DNA of 64,000 nt from Staphylococcus ratti (GTDB lineage Bacteria; Bacillota; Bacilli; Staphylococcales; Staphylococcaceae): contig NZ_CP086654.1 of the NCBI RefSeq assembly GCF_020883535.1, positions 1,488,001 to 1,552,000 on the forward strand. The letters run 5' to 3'. The position numbers were made by a program, and so were the translations under genes. Under the pieces are notes generated by a model. It saw nothing but the letters and a program-made list of their open reading frames with translations. It searched no databases and had not been told where the DNA came from. Positions 53,259 through 61,726 of this stretch are shown here, in pieces. The stretch's first letter is position 1, and every line of letters begins with the position of its first letter.

Positions 53259-54224
53259 TTAGCTCACTCCCATCCATAAGCCTATAAGGCCAGAAATTAA
53301 TCCTACTGTCCAAAATACCCCAACTACTTTCCATTCACTCCATCCTTTAAGCTCAAAATGATGATGTAATGGGCTCATCTTAAAAATTCGTTTGCCTGTT
53401 AATTTGAAAGATGCTACTTGCAACATTACGGAAAGTGTTTCCAACACAAACACAAGACCAATAAATAACAATGATAATTCTTGATTCAGCATAATTGAAA
53501 GTGTTGCAAAAATACCACCTAAGGCAAGGCTTCCTGTATCTCCCATGAATACTTTTGCTGGATTAATATTATATGGAAGAAACCCAGCTAACGCTGCCAC
53601 CATAATAATACAAAATAGGCCAATTGCTGGCTCTCCTAACACAAAACTCATAATGGCATACATTGAGAAACCAATAATAGACAATCCTGTTGCCAAGCCA
53701 TCTAAACCGTCAGTTAAATTAACCGCATTAGAAAAACCAACTTGCCAAAAAATAATAAAAATAACATATGCAAATGATAAAGGAATACTGAAATCTGTAA
53801 AAGGCAAATTAATATTTGTTGAAAAATCAAATGCATTCATCCCTTTTGCAACGATAAAGAAAATGACTGCAATGGCAATTTGTGCGATAAATTTTTGTTT
53901 ACTTGTCAAACCTTGGTTGTTCTTCTTAACAACAATAATATAGTCATCGATAAATCCAATCAAACCAAACCCTAACGTAACAAATACAAGCAACAATAAT
54001 GGGCTTGCTTCATCTACGAAAATGCTAGCAATCAACGTTGTAACTAACACACTGATTAAGAATGTTAAACCTCCCATCGTAGGTGTACCCGTCTTTTTCA
54101 TGTGACTTTCAGGGCCTTCTTCACGAATGCTTTGTCCAAATTTCATCCTTTTTAATGTTGGTATCAATACTGGTACTAAAACGGCAGTAATGATAAATGC
54201 AATGATCGCAATGATAAAACTCAT
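53259..54224 (-). CDS. mraY: Phospho-N-acetylmuramoyl-pentapeptide transferase MraY
   Basis: A 321-residue membrane enzyme that forms lipid I, with about ten hydrophobic segments. Family motifs: KKTGTPTMGGLTFL near residue 40, GFIDDYIIVVKKNNQGLT with the catalytic Asp residues, NAVNLTDGLDGLATG, and MGDTGSLALGG. PLHHHFELKGWSEWKVV is the conserved late loop. The start at 54224 has AAGGAG nine bases upstream and restores the family length; the longer frame adds unrelated residues. Confidence 0.97.
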   Translation of the reverse strand: MSFIIAIIAFIITAVLVPVLIPTLKRMKFGQSIREEGPESHMKKTGTPTMGGLTFLISVLVTTLIASIFVDEASPLLLLVFVTLGFGLIGFIDDYIIVVKKNNQGLTSKQKFIAQIAIAVIFFIVAKGMNAFDFSTNINLPFTDFSIPLSFAYVIFIIFWQVGFSNAVNLTDGLDGLATGLSIIGFSMYAIMSFVLGEPAIGLFCIIMVAALAGFLPYNINPAKVFMGDTGSLALGGIFATLSIMLNQELSLLFIGLVFVLETLSVMLQVASFKLTGKRIFKMSPLHHHFELKGWSEWKVVGVFWTVGLISGLIGLWMGVS

Positions 54225-54280
54225 AATAGTTCTCCTTTTTATTAACTCTAAAATTAATCTAATTTTACTCACATATAATT

Positions 54281-54330
54281 GGGAGTGAAACTGATATCAA
54301 ACTTTCATTTGAGCCCATCGTTTCACCCCC
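54281..54330. other. Stem-loop between pbp1 and mraY
   Basis: GGGAGTGAAAC (54281-54291) pairs with GTTTCACCCCC (54320-54330) around a loop of about 28 bases. No T run follows on the minus strand, so it is not a standard terminator. It lies in a 175-base gap between two essential genes and may affect mRNA processing or stability. Confidence 0.45.
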
Positions 54331-54399
54331 AAGTGTCAACCGTATTTTTCACGCCGTAAATCTAATAATCTTATGCTTCTAATATATCAAACTTTTAAT

Positions 54400-56541
54400 T
54401 TATTGCGCTTTTAATTCTACTTCAACTTGTTGTTTTTTATTAATTGTAGCTTGTGGTGAGATAGATTGCGATTTCACAAATCCACTCCCTTTCACTTTTA
54501 CTTTTATGCCTGTAAGAGATTGAAAAGCGATGATATCATCACGTGTCCACCCTGTCATATCTGGCATTGTAAGATCTCCATCCGTCATAATCAATACGTT
54601 GCTGTTTGGTAGTAATTTCACTTTATTATCTGGACTTTGATTTACAACTTTATCACCTTTACCAATAACAACAGGATTAAATGATTTACCTTTAAGTGTG
54701 TCTTCTGCTCTTTGAACAGATTGATTTGTGACATCAGGCACTTCATTTAATTTCCCATTATTTTTCACTTCGTCGTTACCAACGTTTAAATATTGCAGAG
54801 AATTTTGCATGATAGGCACAAATGCACGGCTCACACCCATTTCATAGGCTTCTTGGTCACGTTTTTGTGCTAAACTCATGCCTGCATAAACGACGATACG
54901 CGGATCTTTACTTGGCGCATGTCCCATAAAGCTTACAAAATATGGATTTGGACCTTGTACATAACCACCATTTTTTTCGTCAGCAACTTGAGCAGTCCCT
55001 GTCTTACCACCGATATGATAGCCATCTACACGATAGTTTTTAGCATGACTGTCTTTGCTATTTACAACTTCATCTAGCTGCTTTTTAACTTTTTCTGCAG
55101 TGTCATTGGTAATGGGTTTGCCGGTTTCTTGACGTTCGCCTTTATAAAATGTTTTATCTTCAACCGGATTCATGATCGATTGAATAAAGTAAGGTCTTAT
55201 CATATTTCCTTTATTAAAGAAGGCCGATTGCGCCTGTAACATCTGAGCCGGTGTAACTGTTGTAGACTGTCCAAAAGCAGATGTTTTTTGCATCAATTCG
55301 TTATCCCACGCAATGTGGCCGCTTGCTTCGCCATCATACAAGCTGTCTGTTGATTTGCCAAAGCCAAATTTTTCATACCAGGATTGCATTTTATCTGCAC
55401 CGACTAAATCTTGCAATTTCATCATTAAAGTGTTGGAAGAATATGTGAAACCTAGTCCCATATTAATTTCTCCCCAACCTTTTTTATTCCAGTCGTAAAT
55501 ACGTGAACCTTGAATGTCTCTATGCCCAGATTCATACTTTTTCTTTGGATCAAATTCACCTTCTTGAATCGCAGCCGCTAATCCAAAACTTTTAAACGTT
55601 GATCCTGGTTCATACGTATTTTGGTACAGGTCGTTTGCCCATTTCTTTCCAAAACCTTCACCTGTCTCAGGGTTAAATGTAGGTCTTTGGCTGAAGGCTA
55701 AAATCTCACCTGTTTTAGCATCCATCACAACTGCGAAAATATCTTTAGGTTCATAACGTTTAACCATATCATCTAAAGCTTCTTCGACAAACACTTGCAT
55801 ATTAGAATCAATCGTTAAATGTACGTCGTCACCACGCTCTGGCGCAATTTCATTTTTTGAATTTGGTGTGATGTAGCCCCAAATATCCGTTGAAAATGAC
55901 GCGTGACCTTTTTTTCCAGACAAATAGCTGTCGAATATTTTTTCGACCCCTAATGCTCCTTTCAACTCTCCAGTATCTGGATTTTTTTGGGCTAAACCAA
56001 CTAAGTGAGAGGCAAAGTTGCCATTAGGATAAAAACGCTCTACTTCTGGATATAACGTAATACCGGGTAGTTTCATTTTTTCTATTTTTTCTTTATCTTG
56101 ATAAGTTAAGCCTTGACCTGCTTTCCCAAACTCAACTTGAAACGCTTTTTTGACATTTAAACGTTTCTCGATTTCTTTTTCAGGCATATCAATAATCTTA
56201 GCTAACTTTTTAGCTGTATCTTTTTTATCTTTGACATGACGTATTTTATCAGAATCTTTACTCGCTTTAGGGTCTACTACTGCAGCCAATTTAAAACGGT
56301 CTACATCTTCTGCTAAAATTTTTCCATTTCTGTCGTAAATTTTACCTCGTTCAGCTTGTTCATCGAGCTTAGCTAAGTATTTGTGGTTTGCTTTTGCAAT
56401 TAAATCTTCTCCAGATGAGTGGCCTGTTAACATTACGAAACTATATCTTAAAACCAATAGAAAAAAGAGCAGTCCAAAAAAACCAATCAGGAGGACTGCT
56501 CCTAGCTTATTTTTTTTTATCTTAATTTTGCGTTTCGGCAT
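54400..56541 (-). CDS. pbp1: Penicillin-binding protein 1 (class B, FtsI-like)
   Basis: A 713-residue septal transpeptidase. After a short basic head there is one membrane segment (about 14-33), a pedestal domain, then the transpeptidase with STFK (Ser314 and Lys317), SSN (368-370) and KTG (513-515), the same motif spacing I recall for S. aureus PBP1. Two C-terminal PASTA domains follow (VPDVTNQSVQRAEDTLKGK near 604 and MPDMTGWTRDDIIAFQ near 660). It overlaps ftsL by 20 bases. All catalytic residues look intact. Confidence 0.96.
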   Translation of the reverse strand: MPKRKIKIKKNKLGAVLLIGFFGLLFFLLVLRYSFVMLTGHSSGEDLIAKANHKYLAKLDEQAERGKIYDRNGKILAEDVDRFKLAAVVDPKASKDSDKIRHVKDKKDTAKKLAKIIDMPEKEIEKRLNVKKAFQVEFGKAGQGLTYQDKEKIEKMKLPGITLYPEVERFYPNGNFASHLVGLAQKNPDTGELKGALGVEKIFDSYLSGKKGHASFSTDIWGYITPNSKNEIAPERGDDVHLTIDSNMQVFVEEALDDMVKRYEPKDIFAVVMDAKTGEILAFSQRPTFNPETGEGFGKKWANDLYQNTYEPGSTFKSFGLAAAIQEGEFDPKKKYESGHRDIQGSRIYDWNKKGWGEINMGLGFTYSSNTLMMKLQDLVGADKMQSWYEKFGFGKSTDSLYDGEASGHIAWDNELMQKTSAFGQSTTVTPAQMLQAQSAFFNKGNMIRPYFIQSIMNPVEDKTFYKGERQETGKPITNDTAEKVKKQLDEVVNSKDSHAKNYRVDGYHIGGKTGTAQVADEKNGGYVQGPNPYFVSFMGHAPSKDPRIVVYAGMSLAQKRDQEAYEMGVSRAFVPIMQNSLQYLNVGNDEVKNNGKLNEVPDVTNQSVQRAEDTLKGKSFNPVVIGKGDKVVNQSPDNKVKLLPNSNVLIMTDGDLTMPDMTGWTRDDIIAFQSLTGIKVKVKGSGFVKSQSISPQATINKKQQVEVELKAQ

Positions 56542-56941
56542 TTTTACGCACTACCTTTACATTGTCATTCTTAAGGCTCATACCCTGTTCGTGGGCTTTA
56601 TCATAGATGCGTTTATATGAGGCGTTTTGTTTAGTTTCTGCTTCCAATGCGCTATTTTGACTTGTTTGCTTTTCAATTTTTTGTTCTAAACTTGCTACCT
56701 TGCCATTTGTATCATATGCATCCATTTTCAACGATAGCATATAGATACTAATCACTGCAATGATAGTTACTAATGATATGTATAACATTTTCTCAAATCT
56801 TGTTAACCCAACAACGATTGTCTTTTTGGCTTGTTGTTTTCGCGTTTCGGGTTGCGGTGTTACTTTACGTTTTGGATTAGGTGTTACTTGTGGTTGTGCT
56901 GCCTCTTGATGATACGCTTCGTATACTCTTTCTACTGCCAT
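56522..56941 (-). CDS. ftsL: Cell division protein FtsL
   Basis: A 139-residue bitopic protein of the divisome. A Pro/Gln/Lys-rich cytoplasmic part (to about residue 45) precedes one membrane segment (MLYISLVTIIAVISIYMLSL, about 51-70) and an external coiled coil (VASLEQKIEKQTSQNSALEAE) followed by the MSLKNDNVKVVRK tail. Sequence is weakly conserved in this family; position between rsmH and pbp1 and the topology make the call. It overlaps pbp1. Confidence 0.92.
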   Translation of the reverse strand: MAVERVYEAYHQEAAQPQVTPNPKRKVTPQPETRKQQAKKTIVVGLTRFEKMLYISLVTIIAVISIYMLSLKMDAYDTNGKVASLEQKIEKQTSQNSALEAETKQNASYKRIYDKAHEQGMSLKNDNVKVVRKNAETQN

Positions 56942-56958
56942 CTGATTGTTTCGCCCCT

Positions 56959-57894
56959 TTATTTCAATATTTCGGCCACTCTAAGCTTTGCGCTTCTTGC
57001 ACGATTATTTGCTTCTAAATCTGAATCACTTGCAACAATGGGTTTGCGATTTACACGTTTTAATTTTGGCGTGTAAGCTTCTGGAACAACCGGTAGTCCC
57101 CTTGGTACATCCGGTCCTTTTTCGTACTCTTGAAACATTTGTTTACATAAACGATCTTCTAATGAATGGAATGTAATGACTGAAATGCGACCGTTCACTT
57201 TCACATGATCAATTGCTTGTTCTAGAGAATCTTCGAATGCAGACAATTCATCGTTTACTGCAATACGAATCGCCTGAAACACGCGCTTTGCAGGATGCCC
57301 ACCTTTACGTCTCGCTTTTGCTGGGATGCCTTCTTTGATCAGTTCGACAAGTTCTAATGTTGTTTCAATTGGCTGTGTTTGGCGTCTCGTTTCGATTTTA
57401 CGAGCGATTTGCTTAGAAAATTTCTCCTCTCCATAACGGAAAAATATTTTAACCAAACCTTCATAAGACCATTCATTTACTACTTCATATGCTGAAAGCG
57501 CTTGTGTTTGATCCATTCTCATATCTAGTCTCGCATCATGATGGTAACTAAATCCCCGTTCTGGGACGTCAAGTTGAGGACTCGATACACCAAGGTCATA
57601 TAAAATGCCATCCACTTTTTCTATCCCAAGCTCATCTAATACTTGAGCCAAATTTCTAAAGTTGTCATGGACAAAGGTGACTTTATGAAGTTCATCTTTC
57701 AACTTTTCCTTCGCGTTGTTAATTGCTGTCATATCTTGATCTATTGCGATGAGTCGACCTTCATCAGATAACTGACTAAGCAAATACGCTGAGTGTCCTG
57801 CGCCACCTAACGTGCAATCCACGTAGACACCATTTGCCTTAATATTAAGTTGGTCTACCGTTTCTTTTAATAACACGCTAATGTGATGAAACAC
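56959..57894 (-). CDS. rsmH: 16S rRNA (cytosine-1402-N4) methyltransferase RsmH (MraW)
   Basis: A 311-residue SAM enzyme. [14 protein letters not shown] at the start, [15 protein letters not shown] (SAM motif), [29 protein letters not shown], and [23 protein letters not shown] are all family signatures. The C-terminal [13 protein letters not shown] is typical. A GTG start at 57894 is chosen because GGAGGG lies seven bases ahead and the protein then aligns with the S. aureus N terminus (recall); the ATG at 57909 overlaps that ribosome site. Second gene of the cluster. Confidence 0.95.
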   Translation of the reverse strand: MFHHISVLLKETVDQLNIKANGVYVDCTLGGAGHSAYLLSQLSDEGRLIAIDQDMTAINNAKEKLKDELHKVTFVHDNFRNLAQVLDELGIEKVDGILYDLGVSSPQLDVPERGFSYHHDARLDMRMDQTQALSAYEVVNEWSYEGLVKIFFRYGEEKFSKQIARKIETRRQTQPIETTLELVELIKEGIPAKARRKGGHPAKRVFQAIRIAVNDELSAFEDSLEQAIDHVKVNGRISVITFHSLEDRLCKQMFQEYEKGPDVPRGLPVVPEAYTPKLKRVNRKPIVASDSDLEANNRARSAKLRVAEILK

Positions 57895-57933
57895 AGTGAA
57901 ACCCTCCATTTTCGTTTTGCTTTCCAGCTATTT

Positions 57934-58365
57934 TTAAAAATCAAAATCAATTAAATCTTCGGCAATCTCTTCAAAACTGTCTTCAGATTCGTCATAAAAA
58001 TCATTCCATGTTTGACGGTCCCAAATTTCAATACGATTTGATACGCCAATCACCGTACAGTCTTTATCAAGATTTGCATATTCCCTTAATTTAGCAGGGA
58101 TGTTAATTCTGCCTTGTTTGTCAATTTCCACTTCGACAGCACCAGAGAAAAACATACGCATAAACTTTCTTGCGTCTTTTTTGGTCATAGGTAAGGTTTT
58201 CATTTTCTCTTCTATGGTTTGCCATTCATCAAGTGTATATCCAAACAAGCATTTATCTAGGCCTCTAGTGATAATAAAACGCTCATTCAGGTCATAGCGA
58301 AACTTGGACGGTACTATCATACGTCCTTTGATATCTAATTTATTTTCGAATTCACCCATGAACAT
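57934..58365 (-). CDS. mraZ: Transcriptional regulator MraZ
   Basis: A 143-residue protein with two MraZ/AbrB-like folds: [21 protein letters not shown] (about 3-23) and [20 protein letters not shown] (about 77-96), each with the DxxGR motif. MraZ binds repeated sites in its own promoter and controls the dcw operon. The ATG at 58365 has AGGTGA six bases upstream; the next ATG at 58359 is less well placed. Its operator is visible just upstream, which supports autoregulation. Confidence 0.96.
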   Translation of the reverse strand: MFMGEFENKLDIKGRMIVPSKFRYDLNERFIITRGLDKCLFGYTLDEWQTIEEKMKTLPMTKKDARKFMRMFFSGAVEVEIDKQGRINIPAKLREYANLDKDCTVIGVSNRIEIWDRQTWNDFYDESEDSFEEIAEDLIDFDF

Positions 58366-58393
58366 CTTATCTCACCTCACCTTATCTATAATT

Positions 58394-58419
58394 TACCACA
58401 TCTCCCCACTATCCTCCAC
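58394..58419 (-). promoter_or_regulatory. MraZ operator, three repeats with 10-bp spacing
   Basis: On the minus strand GTGGAG, GTGGGG and GTGGTA start exactly 10 bases apart (58414-58419, 58404-58409, 58394-58399). MraZ is known to bind several TGGG-type repeats with 10-bp spacing. They lie immediately downstream of the -10. Confidence 0.88.
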
Positions 58420-58421
58420 TA

Positions 58422-58450
58422 ATTATGTAAAAATCTCCAAACTTTATCAA
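58422..58450 (-). promoter_or_regulatory. Promoter of mraZ and the division cluster
   Basis: TTGATA (58445-58450), a 17-base spacer and CATAAT (58422-58427) on the minus strand form a good sigma-A promoter, directly followed by the MraZ repeats. Confidence 0.85.
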
Positions 58451-58460
58451 AATGGACATA

Positions 58461-58492
58461 AAAAAAAGAGATTCGAAACGCTTCGAATCTCT
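58461..58492 (-). terminator. bshC terminator
   Basis: AGAGATTCGAA (58467-58477) and TTCGAATCTCT (58482-58492) are perfect arms, followed on the minus strand by TTTTTTTATG. It insulates bshC from the mraZ promoter. Confidence 0.9.
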
Positions 58493-58510
58493 CTTAAACC
58501 CTTGGTATTA

Positions 58511-60124
58511 CTAGGTTTCTATAATCAATTGTTCAAATGTGTAATCAAGTGGAGGGAAAGTGGAGGACGTGTACATATCCCACCCAAAAATATTTAAAAA
58601 TTGTAATGGATTTAATATTCGTTCTTGTAAGCCACCCATTGGATGGAGAGCCGATGTTAATTGATTAAAATGACGCATGCTTATATCATTTTCTCTTTCA
58701 ATATTTGTAAGATAACGTTGTTTTAAATACTGATACTGATGTAACTGTATTTGGTGATTTTTCCTCAAAAGCTTCTGATTATCTTCTGTTTTTGACATCT
58801 CGTTGGCCAACCGCTCATAAAAAGCTTCTTGTTGTTTTATCATAGCATCAATCTCTTCAATCACTTCGTTAGAGGCTTTCGCCCGTATAAATTTTTCTTG
58901 CGCTTCATACGTCCCATTAGCAATTACTTCAGAAACATTTAATTGGTACTGTGCTAATAATTTTTTAGTTTTAGCTGTAAGATACGTCAATCTTAAGCGA
59001 GGCAAAACAATTGGCATTTCAATGTCAAAGTTCTGAAAAACTTGATGTAGTTCAGCCCAATATTTTATTTCACTTGGCCCTCCTACAAAGGCCACTGTAT
59101 TAAATAACCATTCTTGCATCAATGGACGTGTGACAACATTATTAGAAAATCGCTCTGGAGATTGATCGATTAACTTTAAAATTTCTTCTGTCGTCATACT
59201 ATTCGTTGATTTGCTCAGTTCATACTTACCTTCTTCATATTTAAGTAACTGGCGCTGTCCCTCATATTCTAAAAACAGATGCACATTAGAATCTGTTTCT
59301 ATCATTTTAGAAAGACCGCCCTGTTGCGTTTTGTTTTGACCATTTTTAAACGCCTTATCTACTTCTAAATGTTCCTTAAATAACGCTTTTAAAAATGGAA
59401 GTTCCAATTTTCTAAGTTCAGAATGACTAGCATCGATCATTAATAATCCCTGATCGCTAAAGCAACTTTGAATAATTTGTTTAAATAAATCAGTCCAATG
59501 ATTACTCTGTTGAATCATTTTTTTTAAATCGCAGATTAATGTTTTAGTATGCACCGTCTCTGGAAGCTGAGCAAAATATTGTTCAACCACTTCCATTAAA
59601 GCATTACTTTCCGGCTCAAAATGAGATACCGACGTTTCTGGCGGCGTTAAAGTATGATACTTTACCTTTTTCAACTGACCTTTTTCTTCATTATAGACAT
59701 AGGTATGATTCACTTCGTCGAAATCATGGTCCTCACCCGCTATCCAAAATACGGGTACTACAAATTGTTGATACGTTTCGGATAATTGTGAAGCTTGAAC
59801 AATAATAGATAATATTTTGTGAAAAGTATATAAAGGGCCTGTTAAAATACCTGCTTGCTGACCACCTATAACCACTTTTGCGCCTTGAGCAAGCTGATTT
59901 AAAGCATGTTCTTGCGCACTTGATAGCTTTAAATCTGACATATATTGGCGAATCACTTGCGCAAGTTGTTGCTCTCTCCCATTATTCGGTCGTGCCATGC
60001 GTGTCGCAAAACTTTCCTCTTTATTAGGATCAAAGTCATAAAATTGAATCAACTCTTGATTGTGATTCGTATACTTTGGAATAAATTGATCCTTTTCATT
60101 GACTGTGACGTTATAACACTCCAT
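58511..60124 (-). CDS. bshC: Putative cysteine ligase BshC (bacillithiol synthesis)
   Basis: A 537-residue enzyme that adds cysteine to glucosaminyl-malate in the last step of bacillithiol synthesis, the main thiol of many Firmicutes. GAKVVIGGQQAGILTGPLYTFHKI (about 85-108) and VPVFWIAGEDHDFDEVNHTY are the nucleotide-binding Rossmann signatures, followed by a coiled-coil middle (about 420-490). The start at 60124 has AAGGAG upstream and gives the exact family length; earlier in-frame residues are not conserved. Adjacent to mraZ as in other staphylococci. Confidence 0.95.
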   Translation of the reverse strand: MECYNVTVNEKDQFIPKYTNHNQELIQFYDFDPNKEESFATRMARPNNGREQQLAQVIRQYMSDLKLSSAQEHALNQLAQGAKVVIGGQQAGILTGPLYTFHKILSIIVQASQLSETYQQFVVPVFWIAGEDHDFDEVNHTYVYNEEKGQLKKVKYHTLTPPETSVSHFEPESNALMEVVEQYFAQLPETVHTKTLICDLKKMIQQSNHWTDLFKQIIQSCFSDQGLLMIDASHSELRKLELPFLKALFKEHLEVDKAFKNGQNKTQQGGLSKMIETDSNVHLFLEYEGQRQLLKYEEGKYELSKSTNSMTTEEILKLIDQSPERFSNNVVTRPLMQEWLFNTVAFVGGPSEIKYWAELHQVFQNFDIEMPIVLPRLRLTYLTAKTKKLLAQYQLNVSEVIANGTYEAQEKFIRAKASNEVIEEIDAMIKQQEAFYERLANEMSKTEDNQKLLRKNHQIQLHQYQYLKQRYLTNIERENDISMRHFNQLTSALHPMGGLQERILNPLQFLNIFGWDMYTSSTFPPLDYTFEQLIIET

Positions 60125-60331
60125 GCTCGGTCTCCTTATATCGTATTCTTTAACAGTATAATCTTTAACAAACGCGATGACAATTTTACGGCTTATATCT
60201 TTCAACAGTGAGGCATCCATTTCGTTATTATTTTTTCTATTATTAACACCTTAGCACAAAATATGATAATTCAAGCAACAATCCCCCAATACATATTGGC
60301 TCGCGTTACATTATAAGTGGAGGTGATTCTA

Positions 60332-60409
60332 ATGGGAATCATAATTGAATTAATTAAACAAATCATCGCAATCTTCACTTCAGGTGGTAAACAACCTATC
60401 GGCAAATAA
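60332..60409 (+). CDS. Putative phenol-soluble modulin-like peptide, 25 residues
   Basis: An ATG with GGAGGTGA six bases upstream opens a 25-codon frame. It starts MGIIIELIKQIIAIF, a hydrophobic stretch with charged residues spaced so that they fall on one side of a helix, followed by a polar tail TSGGKQPIGK. The MGII start recalls PSM-alpha1 of S. aureus. It lies near known-type PSM genes and near bshC. The strong ribosome site supports translation. No confident AgrA box was found upstream, so it may be regulated differently or be a non-PSM small peptide. Confidence 0.62.
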   Translation: MGIIIELIKQIIAIFTSGGKQPIGK

Positions 60410-60553
60410 GCCTAAAAAAGCCTAAAAACAAAATCCATTTTCTTTCACGAAATCAACAGGTTCGACGTCTATCGTTTGAATCTGTTGATTTTGCTTTTCA
60501 ATATATAAATAAGTACGCTATAATTGAGGAAACAAACGCAAGGGGGCATTTTG

Positions 60554-61006
60554 ATGACAAAGGTGGAACATCTAGATATCAACTATCGTACTGAGAAACT
60601 TTTTGAGGAATTTCGAAACTTCGGCAACAAAGACCTCTATATGGTCGATGAATTTCACGGTGAAATGATTGATGCGAGTTCAGATTCACCATTTTACGGT
60701 ATCTATGTTGGCGAAAAGATTGGAGCCCGAATGGCGCTTTATCGTAAAGGTGAAGTTGAAGAAACGTACTTTCCAGATTATGATGATTACCTTGTTGTGT
60801 GGAAATTAGAAGTATTAAAGGCCTATCAAGGAAAAGGTTACGGTTCAAAATTATTAGATTTTGCAAAGTCATTTAATGAACCTATTAAAGCCATTGCAAG
60901 ATTTGAATCAAAATCATTCTTTATTGATAATGGCTTTACAGATCTCGAAGCTAAAAATGATGCAGGGCATGATATTTTAATTTGGGATCCTAAAAAACAA
61001 AAATAA
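60554..61006 (+). CDS. GNAT family N-acetyltransferase
   Basis: A 150-residue GNAT protein. The acetyl-CoA motif is LEVLKAYQGKGYGSKLLDFAK (about 92-112, with the Q/RxxGxG/A loop), preceded by a beta strand DDYLVVWKLEV and followed by ARFESKSFFIDNGF. It resembles the YlbP-like acetyltransferase found in the same place, between the psm-beta genes and bshC, in S. aureus as I recall. The start at 60554 has AGGGGG seven bases upstream. Substrate unknown. Confidence 0.88.
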   Translation: MTKVEHLDINYRTEKLFEEFRNFGNKDLYMVDEFHGEMIDASSDSPFYGIYVGEKIGARMALYRKGEVEETYFPDYDDYLVVWKLEVLKAYQGKGYGSKLLDFAKSFNEPIKAIARFESKSFFIDNGFTDLEAKNDAGHDILIWDPKKQK

Positions 61007-61163
61007 CTTTTTAATTAATTAAATTGAGCTTATCTCAAGTAAGCCACATTCTTTTGACAGTTAAGTTCTTACTCTTCCCAAACATGTCATTTCAATTTAT
61101 TTGAATGCTAAGCCTTAAAAATTAAATATGCACGCTATTAAGAGAGTAGGATTAAGTGACTGC

Positions 61164-61202
61164 TTGCTTTGATAAGTCGAGTAATGCGACCTATCAAAGC
61201 AA
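61164..61202 (+). other. Strong hairpin, probable end of the GNAT transcript
   Basis: TTGCTTTGATA (61164-61174) and TATCAAAGCAA (61192-61202), with inner GTCG/CGAC pairing, make a ~15-bp stem. A TTTTTTT run lies 16 bases further on (61218-61224), which is too far for a textbook terminator, so the stem may instead stabilise an RNA end. Confidence 0.5.
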
Positions 61203-61238
61203 CACATTGTCCTCCTCTTTTTTTAAACTGCAAAGGAA

Positions 61239-61270
61239 CCCCCCATCCTCTAGTTCTCGAGAATGGGGGG
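61239..61270 (-). terminator. Probable terminator of the PSM-beta transcript
   Basis: CCCCCCATCCTC (61239-61250) and GAGAATGGGGGG (61259-61270) form a very GC-rich stem downstream of the last PSM-beta stop. On the minus strand TTCCTTTGC follows, a broken T tract. Confidence 0.65.
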
Positions 61271-61344
61271 TATAATGTTGAGTCATTAAGCACAATTATT
61301 CTGGCAAACCAATCGGTAATGACTCAACTTATTTAGTATATGAA

Positions 61345-61476
61345 TTAGCCAAAGAAACCTGAGATTACATCGATACCTTTAGCAACGATATCAGCGATGC
61401 CTGTACCCATTGTTACCCAATCATGGTCAATACCTGCTTGTACTGTATCTTTAATTGCTTTGATTAAATCTGACAT
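61345..61476 (-). CDS. PSM-beta type phenol-soluble modulin, copy 1 (promoter-distal)
   Basis: A 43-residue peptide, [19 protein letters not shown] then [20 protein letters not shown] and GFFG. Length, the N-terminal [10 protein letters not shown] segment and the hydrophobic C terminus match PSM-beta of S. aureus/S. epidermidis and the SLUSH peptides of S. lugdunensis. Such peptides are surfactant-like, affect biofilm structure and can be haemolytic. Its protein is identical to the two upstream copies, but the DNA differs at several silent sites near the 3' end. GGAG lies about ten bases upstream. Confidence 0.93.
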   Translation of the reverse strand: MSDLIKAIKDTVQAGIDHDWVTMGTGIADIVAKGIDVISGFFG

Positions 61477-61535
61477 TTATTATACACTCCAATTCTTATT
61501 TTAATTTAATATCAATCAACAAAGTAAACTAATAA

Positions 61536-61667
61536 TTAACCGAAGAAACCTGAAATTACGTCAATACCTTTAGCAACGATGTCAGCGATGCCTGTACCCA
61601 TTGTTACCCAATCATGGTCAATACCTGCTTGTACTGTATCTTTAATTGCTTTGATTAAATCTGACAT
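61536..61667 (-). CDS. PSM-beta type phenol-soluble modulin, copy 2
   Basis: The middle gene of the tandem array, encoding the same 43 residues. Its coding DNA is identical to copy 3 by direct reading. The 59-base spacer to copy 1 is also the same as the spacer between copies 2 and 3, giving an exact 191-base period. No own promoter is evident; GGAGTG ahead of the ATG serves translation. Probably cotranscribed from the promoter upstream of copy 3. Confidence 0.93.
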   Translation of the reverse strand: MSDLIKAIKDTVQAGIDHDWVTMGTGIADIVAKGIDVISGFFG

Positions 61668-61726
61668 TTATTATACACTCCAATTCTTATTTTAATTTAA
61701 TATCAATCAACAAAGTAAACTAATAA

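Larger units (their letters stand above)
61007..61344. other. Intergenic region GNAT gene to the PSM-beta cluster
   Basis: About 340 bases between convergent genes. It contains two strong hairpins (61164-61202 and 61239-61270) and an exact ACAGTTAAG at 61057-61065 matching the AgrA box core, without a clear promoter after it. The only ATG frame noted (61128, 14 codons) lacks a ribosome site. Confidence 0.45.

Noticed and set aside
61128-61172. 14-codon ATG frame in the gap after the GNAT gene
   Set aside because: No ribosome site and no peptide features.
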